A DNA stretch of 64,000 nucleotides from Glutamicibacter nicotianae (GCF_006539525.1 NZ_BJNE01000001.1:248001-312000), one strand, 5' to 3'. Shown: positions 1 through 9,442, counted from the stretch's first letter. A program made the numbers and translations. Notes: a model not told the origin generated them from the letters alone.

Positions 1-81
1 CTCTTTAAGAGCCATCCGACCTTCGTCGTTCTTGACCCGCTTCTTCTTGCCGCGCGGGTTCTTGTCTTTATTTGTTGCCAC
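1..81 (-). CDS. tatC: Sec-independent protein translocase TatC, N-terminal fragment
   Basis: Only the first 27 codons are in the window; the gene runs off the left edge. The visible residues form a Lys/Arg-rich cytoplasmic leader ending in MALKE, the usual lead-in to the first membrane helix of TatC. A GTG start (79-81) lies 9 bases after the tatA stop, so the two genes are probably co-transcribed. TatC is the membrane receptor for twin-arginine signal peptides and works with TatA. Two binding lipoproteins in this window (18808-19782 and 48805-50412) carry twin-arginine-like signals and are possible clients. Identity rests on the short sequence plus the tatA context. Confidence 0.75.
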   Translation of the reverse strand, partial: MATNKDKNPRGKKKRVKNDEGRMALKE

Positions 82-90
82 TGAAGAGGT

Positions 91-306
91 CTACGAGTTG
101 TTCTTTTCGTTGGGGTTCGGTTCATTGACGGTGCCATCAACGGTTTCCGATTTAGGATCGTCGTCCTTCATCTGGCGAACCTCGGACTTGAAAATGCGTA
201 ACGACTGACCCATCGAGCGAGCCAAGCCTGGAAGCTTTGGAGCGCCGAACAGCAGAAGCGCCAGCACGATAATGATGACCAGATGCCATCCCTGTAAGCC
301 ACCCAT
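91..306 (-). CDS. tatA: Sec-independent protein translocase TatA
   Basis: A 71-residue protein with one N-terminal membrane helix, then the [16 protein letters not shown] hinge and amphipathic helix typical of TatA, then an acidic, Asn-rich tail. TatA multimerises to form the export pore for folded proteins. The ATG at 304-306 is preferred over upstream starts because MGGLQGWH is the normal TatA beginning and an AGAAGGGA-type ribosome site precedes it. The gene follows a small membrane-protein gene and precedes tatC. In mycobacteria tatA and tatC also lie beside pafBC. Confidence 0.95.
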   Translation of the reverse strand: MGGLQGWHLVIIIVLALLLFGAPKLPGLARSMGQSLRIFKSEVRQMKDDDPKSETVDGTVNEPNPNEKNNS

Positions 307-337
307 GTGGATTCCCTTCTCTTTCCTTAAGTCTACG

Positions 338-697
338 TCAGAACAGGCGCAGATCACGCATGTTCTGAGCCTGGCCGCGCTGTGCGCGACGTGCGACACG
401 TCGAACTCGACGCGCCTCGATTCTTTCGGCTCTCCCCTGATCGCGAAGCGCTTTGATCATCTCCGGATCCCCATGCGTCGCATCGGTTCCGTGCGGGTAG
501 CGACGCGGGTTCGCAGCGTATTCGACGACGCTGCCTTCTTGGCTTAAACCGGCACTGATGTGATCAGCCGCGTCGCCAAGGCCCTCAACGACCGCCATGC
601 CTCGTTTGAATAAACGGAAGCCGGCAATCACTGCTGCAAGTACTGTTGCCAAAACGAGTACAGTCCACAAAAGGACCCAGAACCACCAAGGAAGCAT
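338..697 (-). CDS. Conserved small membrane protein of unknown function
   Basis: A 119-aa protein with one strongly hydrophobic N-terminal helix (residues 4-27), then a soluble tail that ends very basic (Arg-rich from about residue 88). The ATG follows the pafBC stop directly (TAG-ATG), so translation is probably coupled. I do not recognise a named family. The topology (short outside end, one helix, basic cytoplasmic tail) and the position between pafBC and tatA are all that can be said. High third-position GC, as in the neighbours, supports that it is real. Confidence 0.8.
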   Translation of the reverse strand: MLPWWFWVLLWTVLVLATVLAAVIAGFRLFKRGMAVVEGLGDAADHISAGLSQEGSVVEYAANPRRYPHGTDATHGDPEMIKALRDQGRAERIEARRVRRVARRAQRGQAQNMRDLRLF

Positions 698-2704
698 CTA
701 CTTATCCTCATACATTGCGATAGCCTCGTCCAACCAACCCACTACATGTTCGCGCGTAGCGTCAGGAGAGACCACAGTCAGTTTACCGCTATGGCGAGCC
801 ACCAGCGGCGCAGCTACTTGGTGATCCGAGAACTGGACCTTGGCCAAATATCCCGCACCGATCCTTCCCGTAGACCAGGATGACGGATGGAATGCTTCGA
901 TAACCGGCAAGATTTCCGCGTCAACATGGACAATGACCTGTAGATCCTCGTCGCTGGACTCGTAGCGGATCTGGACATCCTGCTGGTCTTCATGCCGGGA
1001 TTCCAGCTCGAAGTGTTCACCGATAGTTTCCACGCTTAACATCCGGTCCACCCTGAAAGTTAATACGCTGTGTCGTTTTCGGCACCATGCGCGCAGATAC
1101 TGCACTGCGCCATCTTCAATGAGCCGGATCGGTTCCACATCGCGAAGCTGGTGCGTGCGCGAACTGGCCGAGTAGTAGTCGATGCGCACGACGTCCTGGG
1201 ACCGTATTGCCTGGACCAGCTGCTGCGGAATGTCGTTCTCCCGCGCCTTGGAGAGCGCGAAGCCCAGCGCCCCGCTCCAGCCGTCAAAGCGGGCCACGGC
1301 GGAGTTGACCTTGGCCAGCGCGGCATCGAGCACCTGCTGGTGCTCGAACTCGGGAATGCTCGCCAGGGCATTGAGCCCGCCGAGCACGGCCACTGCCTCC
1401 AGCGGTGCCAGCTTCTGCGGCTCGGCGAGCAGTGCCGCATTGGAGATCGTCACGGTATCGGACTCGACATCTCCGTCGTTGACGTTGATCAGCTCATCGT
1501 GCTGGCCGTTTGGCACGCCGCACATCATGATCATGGCCAATTCTTCGCGCACCTTGGCAACGCTCATGGCGTAGCGTTCGGCCAGCTCCCCGATTTCCAC
1601 GACACCGTGTGCGTGCACATATTGGATCATGTCGATATTCCGCATGACCTGGGTCGTGGTGGTGCCACGGCCGGTGGCGCGATGCGGACGGAATTTCACG
1701 TCTGCAAAGTCGCCCTCGGTGCCCTGGCTGCTCTGGGCGGTGCGTGCGTCGCGCAGAATCTGCTGCACCTGCGTTACGAGTTCGGCCGGCGCCAGGACTT
1801 TGGCTGCCGGACCGTAGGCGGCCAGCTGCCGGGCAAATGAATGCGGATCCGCATAGCCGATCTGCAGCTCATCCTGGTCGCTGCGTCCATTCACTGCTTG
1901 GGCACGCAGCGGAATGGCGTCATCGCCCAGGAGCAGCACCGTTGCCATCAGCCCCGGATGCTGCAGGTCGAAGTCCTGCAGCACCCGGGTCATGTCGAAA
2001 TCTGCCGGACGGGCACGATACTGCCCGTTGGACCCAGCACCGCCATGCCGGAAGTTGGCGAACTTGCCCTGCACCCGCGAAAGGCGGAAGACGCGGGTGT
2101 CGTCCCGCGTATGGTCGTAGCCGGTGAAGTACCAGTTGCCGTAGCGCTGGCCGATCCCCCACACATCGACGATGCGGTCGCTGCGCGTTCCGTTGGAGGA
2201 CGTGTAAGCGAACTTCAACGTGTTGCGGTTGAAGACGGCCAGGGCGCATTCCCGGAAGTTCGGTTCATCCATGGACAGGCGCGGAACCAGTGAGCCGGCC
2301 AACGGGGCGACCGGAGCGGCATCGCCTTCAAGCCCGGTGACCCGGGCGGCTGCGTTGAGCCCGAGCGTCTGCAGCTTGGTGTCTTTCCAGAGGCTCGCGG
2401 CCAAGGCGACGAGGCCGGCTTCCGCGGGGCTGAATTCCACCGGCGGCAGGAACCAATCGGTCGTATCGATGCTGTAGTACGTGACATCGTCGATCACTTC
2501 CTTGTCCAGCTGCAGCCCGAAGTCATTTCGGATGTCATCCTTGAGGCGATCCAGCGCCTTCTCGCGGGTTTCCTTGCTGCCTTCCGGCACCAGGTATGAT
2601 CCAATGCGCTCGGCGTTGAACTTCCGTGATTTGGTAGCCAGCGCATAGATGAGGCTGGTCAGGCGTTCAGCCTTGCTGGGTCCAGGAGTTTGCTTTGTGC
2701 TCAC
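698..2704 (-). CDS. pafBC: PafBC, fused WYL-domain DNA-damage transcription activator
   Basis: A 668-aa protein made of two tandem copies of one architecture: an N-terminal helix-turn-helix followed by a WYL region (about 1-330), then a second HTH plus WYL region (about 340-668). In mycobacteria these are two genes, pafB and pafC. Arthrobacter aurescens PafBC is a known natural fusion, and this gene matches that form. PafBC activates RecA/LexA-independent DNA-damage genes. It usually lies near pafA although it is not needed for pupylation. The GTG at 2702-2704 gives an N-terminus of STKQTPGPSKAERL, just before the first HTH; a TTG 30 bases upstream is the alternative. Confidence 0.93.
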   Translation of the reverse strand: MSTKQTPGPSKAERLTSLIYALATKSRKFNAERIGSYLVPEGSKETREKALDRLKDDIRNDFGLQLDKEVIDDVTYYSIDTTDWFLPPVEFSPAEAGLVALAASLWKDTKLQTLGLNAAARVTGLEGDAAPVAPLAGSLVPRLSMDEPNFRECALAVFNRNTLKFAYTSSNGTRSDRIVDVWGIGQRYGNWYFTGYDHTRDDTRVFRLSRVQGKFANFRHGGAGSNGQYRARPADFDMTRVLQDFDLQHPGLMATVLLLGDDAIPLRAQAVNGRSDQDELQIGYADPHSFARQLAAYGPAAKVLAPAELVTQVQQILRDARTAQSSQGTEGDFADVKFRPHRATGRGTTTTQVMRNIDMIQYVHAHGVVEIGELAERYAMSVAKVREELAMIMMCGVPNGQHDELINVNDGDVESDTVTISNAALLAEPQKLAPLEAVAVLGGLNALASIPEFEHQQVLDAALAKVNSAVARFDGWSGALGFALSKARENDIPQQLVQAIRSQDVVRIDYYSASSRTHQLRDVEPIRLIEDGAVQYLRAWCRKRHSVLTFRVDRMLSVETIGEHFELESRHEDQQDVQIRYESSDEDLQVIVHVDAEILPVIEAFHPSSWSTGRIGAGYLAKVQFSDHQVAAPLVARHSGKLTVVSPDATREHVVGWLDEAIAMYEDK

Positions 2705-2751
2705 GTGCCTACAGTAACCAATTTTCACTTGCAACGATGACTTTTAAGACA

Positions 2752-2785
2752 GCAACGGCCCCGATTCGTGAATCGGGGCCGTTGC
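2752..2785 (-). terminator. Strong hairpin after the small FKBP gene
   Basis: A perfect 16-bp GC-rich inverted repeat with a two-base centre lies between the stop of the FKBP gene (2798) and the pafBC start. There is no clean T-run on the minus strand, so it may be a weak terminator or an mRNA 3'-end stabiliser. It separates the FKBP/pafA side from pafBC. Confidence 0.65.
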
Positions 2786-2797
2786 CAGCACATGGAA

Positions 2798-3193
2798 TTA
2801 CTTCGTGCCCATCAAATCGACAACGAAGATCAGCGCTTCATTAGGACCGATGGCACCCGGGGCGCCACGCTCGCCGTAGGCCAGGTGCGATGGGATGTCC
2901 AGGCGGCGGCGGCCGCCGACCTTCATGCCCAGCAGGCCCTGGTCCCAGCCCTGGATGACCATTCCGACGCCCACTGGGAAGTCGAGGGTCTGCCCGCGGC
3001 CCCAGGAGGAGTCGAATTCCTCGCCGGTTGACCAGGCGACGCCTACGTAGTGCGCCTGGACGGTGGTGCCTGGAGTGACCTCAGCGCCGGTTCCCTCGAT
3101 CAGGTCGGTGATGACCAGTTCTTCAGGAGCGTCGGTGCCCGGGAAATCGATCTCCGGCTTGGTGCGGTCGTAGTTGCGTTCTCCGAACGACAT
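2798..3193 (-). CDS. FKBP-type peptidyl-prolyl cis-trans isomerase
   Basis: A 131-aa single-domain FKBP. The whole fold is visible: AHYVGVAWSTGEEFDSS, the VIQGWDQGLLGMKVGGRR stretch of the active site, and IPSHLAYGERGAPG before the last strand. It catalyses proline isomerisation in the cytoplasm; no signal peptide is seen. The ATG at 3191-3193 is preferred to the GTG six bases upstream because the AGAAAGG ribosome site is 8 bases from the ATG and only 2 from the GTG. It lies 16 bases after a second, exported FKBP gene. The pair sits between pafA and pafBC. Confidence 0.95.
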   Translation of the reverse strand: MSFGERNYDRTKPEIDFPGTDAPEELVITDLIEGTGAEVTPGTTVQAHYVGVAWSTGEEFDSSWGRGQTLDFPVGVGMVIQGWDQGLLGMKVGGRRRLDIPSHLAYGERGAPGAIGPNEALIFVVDLMGTK

Positions 3194-3209
3194 GCTCACG
3201 GCCTTTCTG

Positions 3210-4145
3210 TTACTTGCTTTCGCTTACCTTGTCTAATTCTACGTAGAAGACCAGTGGGCCTGCAGGCCGGCCCTGGGCTTCAGCGTTTTCGCCGTAGGCC
3301 AAGTCGGTCGGGATGGTCAGCAAGACCTTGCTGCCTTCCTTCAGGCCCTGGAAGCCCTGCAGCCAGCCCTCGATCACGCCTCCGGCCATATCGGCCTCGA
3401 AGCCTTCTTCGCTGCCGAAGTTGCCGTCGAACTTCTTGCCGTCTTCCCAGCGCACGCCGTGGTAGTGGGCGGTGACCTTCGAGGTTTCGCCAACGGCTGG
3501 CCCGTCTCCTTCTTCAAGGACGTCCACGACCAGCCCTTCAGGAGCCTCGGTGTCCTTCGGGATGGTGATCTGCGGATCGCCCTTGCCGGTCTTCACGGTG
3601 GGGAGCTTGCCCGCGTCCTTGAGCTTCTTGACCTCGTCCTGGCCCAGGGTCTGGCTAGGGCTCTTGGAATCGGCGATCTTGATCACGATCAGCCGTTCGG
3701 CACGCGAGCCCTCGGCCGGTTCGGCCACGGAACCATCTGCCTGCTGCACGCCTTCAATCGCCGCATAGGCGATCCAGTCGCCAATCTGGGACTTCAACAG
3801 GGTGTCGTACAGCTCGGGCATCTGCTCCTTGAGCGTCTCGTCAACCTTCATCGGCGACGGATCGGCGGTGAAGTTCTCATTGGTCAGCAGGCCGTCAATG
3901 GTCTTGTAGAGGCCCGACTGGATCTGGATGGTGTCGCCTTCCTTGACGTCCGCTCCCTCGCCCTCCACCACGGTGACAGCTTCTGCCTTCTCGGTCAGCA
4001 ACGGGGCATCGAACTTGACCTCCGGTGCGGTCTTGTCATCTGCTGCTGGCTTGACGTCGATGTCGCTCAGGGCTGACGAACCCGAACCGCAGGACGCCAG
4101 GGCAAGGATGGACGCGGTGGCGCATACTGCCAAAACTTTTCGCAC
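3210..4145 (-). CDS. FKBP-type isomerase lipoprotein with a degenerate second FKBP domain
   Basis: A 311-aa exported lipoprotein. The GTG start gives VRKVLAVCATASILALASC, with the lipobox cysteine at residue 19. The C-terminal half is a clear FKBP domain (TAHYHGVRWEDGKKFDGNF, VIEGWLQGFQGLKEGSK, LAYGENAEAQGRPAG). The N-terminal half has the outline of an FKBP fold but lacks the aromatic active-site residues, so it looks like a decayed duplicate. The likely role is folding of exported proteins on the outer face of the membrane. The GTG at 4143-4145 is supported by GGAAAGAAG upstream; longer ORF starts would bury the signal peptide. Confidence 0.9.
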   Translation of the reverse strand: MRKVLAVCATASILALASCGSGSSALSDIDVKPAADDKTAPEVKFDAPLLTEKAEAVTVVEGEGADVKEGDTIQIQSGLYKTIDGLLTNENFTADPSPMKVDETLKEQMPELYDTLLKSQIGDWIAYAAIEGVQQADGSVAEPAEGSRAERLIVIKIADSKSPSQTLGQDEVKKLKDAGKLPTVKTGKGDPQITIPKDTEAPEGLVVDVLEEGDGPAVGETSKVTAHYHGVRWEDGKKFDGNFGSEEGFEADMAGGVIEGWLQGFQGLKEGSKVLLTIPTDLAYGENAEAQGRPAGPLVFYVELDKVSESK

Positions 4146-4266
4146 GAATCTTCTTTCCGGTTGGATTAGCTGGTCTTGCATTGCGGGCTTGCCTGAAGGG
4201 CATGGCTCGAAATGGCCTGCGTCCAGCATAGATGTTTTTGCTGTGTAAATACTTGTTTCCAGCTTG

Positions 4267-5640
4267 CTATTGCTGCTGGCCCATCAGCTCGATGAGCTCG
4301 TCGATCTGCGGATTGCTGGTAGCGAACGGGTCCTTGCACAGCACGATGCCGCCCGGACCGTCCTCGTATTTCATGTGCACCCAGTCCGCGCTGTAGCGCC
4401 GTCCGTTGGCCCGTGCGGCACGAATGAATTTGCTGCGCAGCGCCGCGCGTGTCGTGGCCGGCGGGTTGTTCACCGCCTGCAGGATTTCGGCATCGGTGAC
4501 CACCGAGCTGGCCAGGCCGCGGCGCTTGAGCAGGTGGAACAGCCCGCGCTGCGGATCGATGTCGTGATAGGTCAGGTTCAGCTGCGCGAGGCGCGGGGAC
4601 GAGAGCTCGAGGGAATTCTTCCGCGCATATCCCATCAGCAGCTTGTGCTTGATGGCCCAGTCGATGTCCTTGTCGATCAGCGAGAAGTCCTGGCTCTCTA
4701 CGGCGTTCAGGGTGCGTTCCCATAATTCCAGGACGGTGTCGACCTGGTCGTGGTGCGCGCCGTGGCGGGCGATGAATTCCTTGACCGATTCGAAGAGGAT
4801 CCATTGGATCTGCAGTGCGGTGGGCTCGTCGCCTCCCATCAGCCGCACCACGGTCTGGCCGGTGAAGTCATGGGAGATCTGGCGGATCGAGCGGATCGGG
4901 TTTTCCAGCCGCAAATCGTGGTAGATCTCCCCCGATTCGATCAGCCGCAGAACCAGGTCGGTGGCGCCGATCTTGAGCAGCTGGGTGGTTTCGCTCATTG
5001 TCGAATCGCCCACGATGACATGCAGCCGGCGGTGGTACTCGGCATCCGCATGCGGCTCGTCGCGGGTGTTGATGATCGGCCTCGAGCGCGTCGTGGCCGA
5101 GGAGACCCCTTCCCACATGTGGTCGGCGCGCTGGGAGAAGACGTACTTGGTTTCCCCCTCATCGGTGATCAGATGCCCTGCACCGCACAAGAGTTGGCGG
5201 GTGACGAGGAAGGGGATGAGCATGTCGGCCAGGCGCTTGAACTCGATCTTGCGCGGGATGAGGTAATTCTCGTGGCACCCGTAGGAGTTGCCGGCGGAGT
5301 CCACATTGTTCTTGAACATGTAGATCCGGCCTTCGTGGCCTTCTTCGGCCAGCTGGTCTTCGGCCTGGTCGACGAGGTCGAGCATGAAGACTTCGCCTGC
5401 GCGGTCATGGGCGATCAACTGCTTGAGCTGGTCGCATTCGGCGGTGGCGTACTCGGGGTGCGAGCCGACATCCAGGTAGAGGCGCGAGCCGTTCTCCAGG
5501 AAGACATTCGAGCTGCGCCCCCAGCTGACCACCGGCTTGAACAGGTGCCGTGCGGCATCTTCCGGGGTGAGCCGCCGCCCATCGGACGGGACATAATTCA
5601 GTCCGAACTCGGTTTCCAGACCAAAAATTCTGCGATCCAC
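4267..5640 (-). CDS. pafA: PafA, Pup--protein ligase
   Basis: A 457-aa carboxylate-amine ligase of the glutamine-synthetase-like fold. It attaches the C-terminal glutamate of Pup to target lysines using ATP. The N-terminal MDRRIFGLETEFG holds the ATP/Mg glutamates, and NGSRLYLDVGSHPEYAT holds the conserved catalytic aspartate. Length is normal for the family (about 450-480). The GTG start at 5638-5640 is the only start that keeps the N-terminal ligase motif. It lies 78 bases downstream of pup with no prcB/prcA between them, unlike mycobacteria, where the proteasome genes are in this block. Confidence 0.97.
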   Translation of the reverse strand: MDRRIFGLETEFGLNYVPSDGRRLTPEDAARHLFKPVVSWGRSSNVFLENGSRLYLDVGSHPEYATAECDQLKQLIAHDRAGEVFMLDLVDQAEDQLAEEGHEGRIYMFKNNVDSAGNSYGCHENYLIPRKIEFKRLADMLIPFLVTRQLLCGAGHLITDEGETKYVFSQRADHMWEGVSSATTRSRPIINTRDEPHADAEYHRRLHVIVGDSTMSETTQLLKIGATDLVLRLIESGEIYHDLRLENPIRSIRQISHDFTGQTVVRLMGGDEPTALQIQWILFESVKEFIARHGAHHDQVDTVLELWERTLNAVESQDFSLIDKDIDWAIKHKLLMGYARKNSLELSSPRLAQLNLTYHDIDPQRGLFHLLKRRGLASSVVTDAEILQAVNNPPATTRAALRSKFIRAARANGRRYSADWVHMKYEDGPGGIVLCKDPFATSNPQIDELIELMGQQQ

Positions 5641-5718
5641 GCGAAGCTACTTCCCCTCAACTGCGGTTCTGCGCCGGGTGGCAGAACACGATGTCCAAAG
5701 CCGAAAGCCCGCGGGGGC
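5641..5718. other. pup-pafA spacer lacking proteasome genes
   Basis: This 78-base gap is where prcB and prcA stand in many actinobacteria. It holds no coding remnant. Two short inverted repeats, one just after the pup stop (about 5706-5721) and one near 5669-5690, could slow or attenuate transcription between pup and pafA. Confidence 0.7.
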
Positions 5719-5904
5719 TTACTGGCCGCCCTTTTGCACGAATCCGCGCACGAACTCCTCGGCGTTGGATTCCAGCACCGAGTCGATCTCGTCCAGCAGG
5801 TCGTCCACGCCGGCGGACTGGCCGGTGGTGTTCACCTGGACCTGCTCGGCTTCGGCCTGCTGGCCATGGGTGTTGCGGCGGGACGAGAAGCTTTCCTGGG
5901 TCAT
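5719..5904 (-). CDS. pup: Prokaryotic ubiquitin-like protein Pup
   Basis: A 61-aa, disordered, Gln/Glu-rich protein. It has the conserved coiled-coil segment VDDLLDEIDSVLESNAEEFV and ends in Gly-Gly-Gln. The C-terminal Gln must be deamidated to Glu by Dop before PafA can ligate Pup to lysines. The helix region binds the N-terminal coiled coil of ARC. The ATG follows AGGAGAAAACG, a strong ribosome site. The gene sits between dop and pafA on the same strand, as expected for one pupylation operon. Confidence 0.97.
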   Translation of the reverse strand: MTQESFSSRRNTHGQQAEAEQVQVNTTGQSAGVDDLLDEIDSVLESNAEEFVRGFVQKGGQ

Positions 5905-5971
5905 CGTTTTCTCCTGACGTAGTCGCGAATCCCGGAATTACGCACCGGGACTCATACCTATTCTGCGCCGA

Positions 5972-7588
5972 TTAGCGGTGCCGCGCCAATTCGTCGATAA
6001 ATTCCGCAATCTCCAACTCGGCCTCGAACAGCTCGCCCACCTGCGCCCGGGTTCCGGCCAGCGGCTCGGGCATGTGGAAGCGGCTGATCTTGCGCGCCCC
6101 GGGCACGGCGAAGGACAGCGCATCCCAGTTCGCCGCGACCACATACGGCGCATAGCGCTGCAGGGTCATGCCGCGCAGGTAGGCGCGGGTATTCTCGGGC
6201 GGCGCGCTGACCGCCTGGTTGATCTCCTGCTGGCTAAACAGCGTCTGGATGGCTCCGCGTTCGGCCAGCCGGTAGTACAGCCCCTTGTTTGTGCGCAGAT
6301 CCGCCCATTGCAGATCGAGCATCGCCACGCGCGGATCCGACAGCTCCACTCCGTGGCGCTGGGCGAACCCGTTGACCAGCTGGTATTTGGCGATCCAGTC
6401 GATCTGGTCGGCAGCGTCCATCGGGTCGCGCTCGAGCAGATCCAGCATCTGCGCCCAACGGGTGAGGATCTCGGTGGTATCCGGATCCGCAATCCCCCGT
6501 GCCGCGCAGTAGCTTTCCGCCGCGTGCAGGTAATGGCGCTGGATCTCGATGGCGGTCAGCTGCACCCCGCCGCGCAATCCCACCTTGGCCTTCAGCGTCG
6601 GATCGTGGCTGATCTGCTGCAAGGCCAGGACCGGCTCGGCCAGTTCCAGCTGCGGGGCCATGCCCGCTTCGATCAGCGAGAGCACCAGGTTGGTGGTGCC
6701 CACGCGCAGCAGGGTGGAGATCTGTCCGAGGTTCGCATCCCCGATGATCACGTGCAGCCGCCGGTACTTGTCCCAGTTCGCGTGCGGTTCATCGCGGGTG
6801 TTGATGATCGGGCGGTTGATCGTGGTTTCCAGCCCCACTTCGGCTTCGAAGAAGTCGGCGCGCTGGGAGATCTGGAAGGCGGCCCGTTCGTTGAGCATGC
6901 CCTGGCCTACCCGCCCGGCACCGCAGAAGATCTGGCGGCTGGCGAAGAACGGGGTGAGCCCGCTGGCAATGGCGGAGAACTCGATGCCGCGCGGCATCAG
7001 GTAGTTCTCATGAGAACCGTAGGAGACCGACTTGTTGTCGGTGTTGTTCTTGTAGAGCAGCAGTTCCCCGCTGCCCAGGCGCGCGGCGGCCTGGGCGGCG
7101 CGGCGCATCACCTCATCGCCGGCCTGGTCCCAGAGCACCGCGTCGCGCGGCGTCATCGTTTCCGGGCTGGAGTATTCCGGGTGGGCGTGGTCCACATACA
7201 GGCGTGCGCCGTTGCCCAGCACCATATTCATCACTACATCCGTGGAGTCCTTCTCCTGGTAGAGCGTGGATCCCAAATGCGCGTCATTGCCGTCGAGCGC
7301 AATGGACTCGGCGGTCCAGATGCCCTCGTCCTCCAGCCCCGGTTCCACGTCGGTCAGCTGGCTCGGGTGCGCCTGCGCGCGGTCCATGGCGAAGCCGCGC
7401 GCATCCTGCAGCGGGGATTCGTCGGAATAGTCCCAGCGCGCGGCCTTGGCCGCCGAGTCCTGCTCGGCCACCAGTTGCGCGTAGGCGTCGACGATCTGCG
7501 CCGAGAGCACCGTCGCGTTGGCCTTGGGCATGTTCGGGCGGATGATCCCGTATTCGGTTTCCAGGCCGACCAGCCGACGGGCGCTCAT
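5972..7588 (-). CDS. dop: Dop, Pup deamidase/depupylase
   Basis: A 538-aa homologue of PafA. The start [15 protein letters not shown] carries the metal/ATP glutamates, followed by an insertion (about residues 35-85) corresponding to the Dop loop that separates Dop from PafA. The [16 protein letters not shown] motif bears the catalytic aspartate. Dop converts the C-terminal Gln of Pup to Glu and removes Pup from substrates. Its ATG overlaps the arc stop by four bases (ATGA), so the two are translationally coupled. Keeping Dop and PafA while lacking a proteasome implies reversible tagging. Confidence 0.97.
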   Translation of the reverse strand: MSARRLVGLETEYGIIRPNMPKANATVLSAQIVDAYAQLVAEQDSAAKAARWDYSDESPLQDARGFAMDRAQAHPSQLTDVEPGLEDEGIWTAESIALDGNDAHLGSTLYQEKDSTDVVMNMVLGNGARLYVDHAHPEYSSPETMTPRDAVLWDQAGDEVMRRAAQAAARLGSGELLLYKNNTDNKSVSYGSHENYLMPRGIEFSAIASGLTPFFASRQIFCGAGRVGQGMLNERAAFQISQRADFFEAEVGLETTINRPIINTRDEPHANWDKYRRLHVIIGDANLGQISTLLRVGTTNLVLSLIEAGMAPQLELAEPVLALQQISHDPTLKAKVGLRGGVQLTAIEIQRHYLHAAESYCAARGIADPDTTEILTRWAQMLDLLERDPMDAADQIDWIAKYQLVNGFAQRHGVELSDPRVAMLDLQWADLRTNKGLYYRLAERGAIQTLFSQQEINQAVSAPPENTRAYLRGMTLQRYAPYVVAANWDALSFAVPGARKISRFHMPEPLAGTRAQVGELFEAELEIAEFIDELARHR

Positions 7589-9267
7589 TTGCCGGCCTGC
7601 TGGTTGACCAGGGAACGGATGTTGCTGATCCGCTCGCCCTTGCGCCCGGAAATCCGCGCCCAGTCATCGGGGTTGGTGGTGTTGGGCATGTCTTCGTGCT
7701 CGGCGAATTCCTCGCGGACCGCGCGCAGCAGGTACTCGGTTTTCAGGCCGCGTTCGTTGTCCGTGATCAGCGCCTTGATGGCGTGCTTCTTGGCGCGGTC
7801 CACGATGTTGTGGATGACCGCGCCGGAGGCGAAGTCCTTGAAATACAGCACCTCGGTATCGCCGGTGACATAGGTGACTTCGAGGAATTCGTTGATCCGT
7901 TCGGTGGAGTACATGGCCTTCACCGCCTCGCGGATCATCCGGGCGATGGTGGCGGAGGCATCGCCGGCATCGGCCGCGAGCTCATCGGCGTGCAGCGGCA
8001 GCTGCGTGGTCAGGTACTTGCTGAAGATTTCCGCGGCGCCCTCGGCGTCGGGACGGCGGATCTTGATCTTGACATCCAGGCGTCCGGGCCGCAGGATCGC
8101 CGGGTCGATCATGTCCTCGCGGTTCGAGGCACCGATGACGATCACGTTGTCCAGCCGCTCCACGCCATCGATTTCGGCCAGCAGCTGCGGCACGATGGTG
8201 GTCTCGACATCCGAGGAGACGCCGGTGCCGCGGGTGCGGAACAGCGCTTCCATCTCGTCGAAGAACACCACGACCGGATCGCCGTGCAGCGCCTTTTCGC
8301 GGGCGCGGGCGAAGATCAGCCGGATGTGGCGTTCGGTTTCGCCCACGTACTTGTCCAGCAGCTCCGGGCCCTTGATGTTCAGGAAATAGCTGCGGTTGCT
8401 GGTGCCTTCCTTGCGCTCGGCGACCCGCTGGGCCAGCGAGTGGGCCACGGCCTTGGCGATCAGCGTCTTGCCGCAGCCCGGAGGGCCGTAGAGCAGGATC
8501 CCCTTGGGCGCGCTCAGCCCGTGCTCGCGGTACAGTTCCGGATGGGTGAAGGGCAGTTCCACCGAATCCTTGATGGCTTCGATCTGCGAGTTCAGCCCGC
8601 CGATATCCGAGTAGGCGATGTCCGGCACTTCTTCGAGCACCAGGGATTGCATGTCGGTGAGCTGGACGCGGGAGACCGCCATGCCCGAGCGGGAATCAAT
8701 GGACAGCTGGTCGCCGACGCGCAGGTGCATCTCGCGCAGCGGTCCGGCCAGCTCGATCACGCGCTGGTCATCGGCCCGGGCCATGACCACTGCGTGGTGG
8801 TTTTCCAGCAGTTCCTTGACTGTGACCAGTTCCCCGGTTTCCTCGAAGCCCAGGGCGGCAACGATCACCAGTGCTTCGTTGAGCAGCACCTGCTGGCCGA
8901 TGACCAGCTTCTCGAAGTCCAGCAGCGGGCTGACCGCCACGCGCATCTTGCGCCCGGAGTAGATCACGTCGGCCGCCTGCGCGCCGGTGGATTCGATGCC
9001 CAGGCCCGGTTCGGGATGCTTGCGCGGGTGCTTGGCCACGATGGTGCCGTGGCTGAAGGGGGTGTCGCCGTCTTTTTCCAGCGCGGCCTTCAGGTTGATG
9101 ATCTGCTCGCGCGTGGTTTCCAGCAGGGCGACCAGCCGCTTGTTGTTCCCGCTGATTCCTGCCAGCTGCTTGTCGAGGTTGCGGTTCTTGTCGCGCAGCA
9201 CGTTGACCTGGCGTTCGGTCATCTGCAGCCGCTCGGCCAATTGTTCTGCTTCGCGATTATCGTTCAC
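7585..9267 (-). CDS. arc: ARC (Mpa-type) AAA ATPase, Pup receptor
   Basis: A 560-aa ring ATPase. In order: an N-terminal coiled coil (about 5-50) that binds Pup, OB-fold inter-domain region, and one AAA domain with GPPGCGKT (about 260-268) and VVFFDEME (about 332-339). The GTG at 9265-9267 has an excellent GGAGGTTGGAAC site; the longer upstream frame is not needed. The protein ends [10 protein letters not shown] straight after the conserved [12 protein letters not shown] block. Mycobacterial Mpa continues about 25 residues further to a GQYL tail that docks into the 20S proteasome. That tail is absent here, which fits the missing prcBA. It likely unfolds or extracts pupylated proteins without degrading them in this complex. 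Confidence 0.95.
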   Translation of the reverse strand: MNDNREAEQLAERLQMTERQVNVLRDKNRNLDKQLAGISGNNKRLVALLETTREQIINLKAALEKDGDTPFSHGTIVAKHPRKHPEPGLGIESTGAQAADVIYSGRKMRVAVSPLLDFEKLVIGQQVLLNEALVIVAALGFEETGELVTVKELLENHHAVVMARADDQRVIELAGPLREMHLRVGDQLSIDSRSGMAVSRVQLTDMQSLVLEEVPDIAYSDIGGLNSQIEAIKDSVELPFTHPELYREHGLSAPKGILLYGPPGCGKTLIAKAVAHSLAQRVAERKEGTSNRSYFLNIKGPELLDKYVGETERHIRLIFARAREKALHGDPVVVFFDEMEALFRTRGTGVSSDVETTIVPQLLAEIDGVERLDNVIVIGASNREDMIDPAILRPGRLDVKIKIRRPDAEGAAEIFSKYLTTQLPLHADELAADAGDASATIARMIREAVKAMYSTERINEFLEVTYVTGDTEVLYFKDFASGAVIHNIVDRAKKHAIKALITDNERGLKTEYLLRAVREEFAEHEDMPNTTNPDDWARISGRKGERISNIRSLVNQQAGK

Positions 9268-9369
9268 GTTCCAACCTCCAACATCCAACGCCATCCGGGC
9301 CCGTTCTGGGAGCCTGATGAAGTTTTTCCAGTGCATGGCGCACCGGCTTGCTTCCATACTAGGAACTGA

Positions 9370-9427
9370 AGGCCCCGAGTGCAGAACACCCGGGGCCTGA
9401 AACCGCATAATGAGACGTTGCGTCTCA
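9370..9427 (-). terminator. Two hairpins downstream of trmI
   Basis: An 8-bp GC-rich inverted repeat (9370-9398) and a perfect 7-bp one with a three-base loop (9411-9427) lie between the trmI stop and arc. Neither has a long T-run, so termination is probably partial. Confidence 0.5.
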
Positions 9428-9442
9428 GCATGCGGATGCTGC

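Noticed and set aside
5719-5904. Pup ending in Gln seen as an anomaly
   Set aside because: A C-terminal GGQ is normal in many actinobacteria and is what Dop deamidates.
5978-7873. 631-aa plus-strand frame opposite dop
   Set aside because: Shadow; Dop motifs and operon overlaps fix the minus strand.
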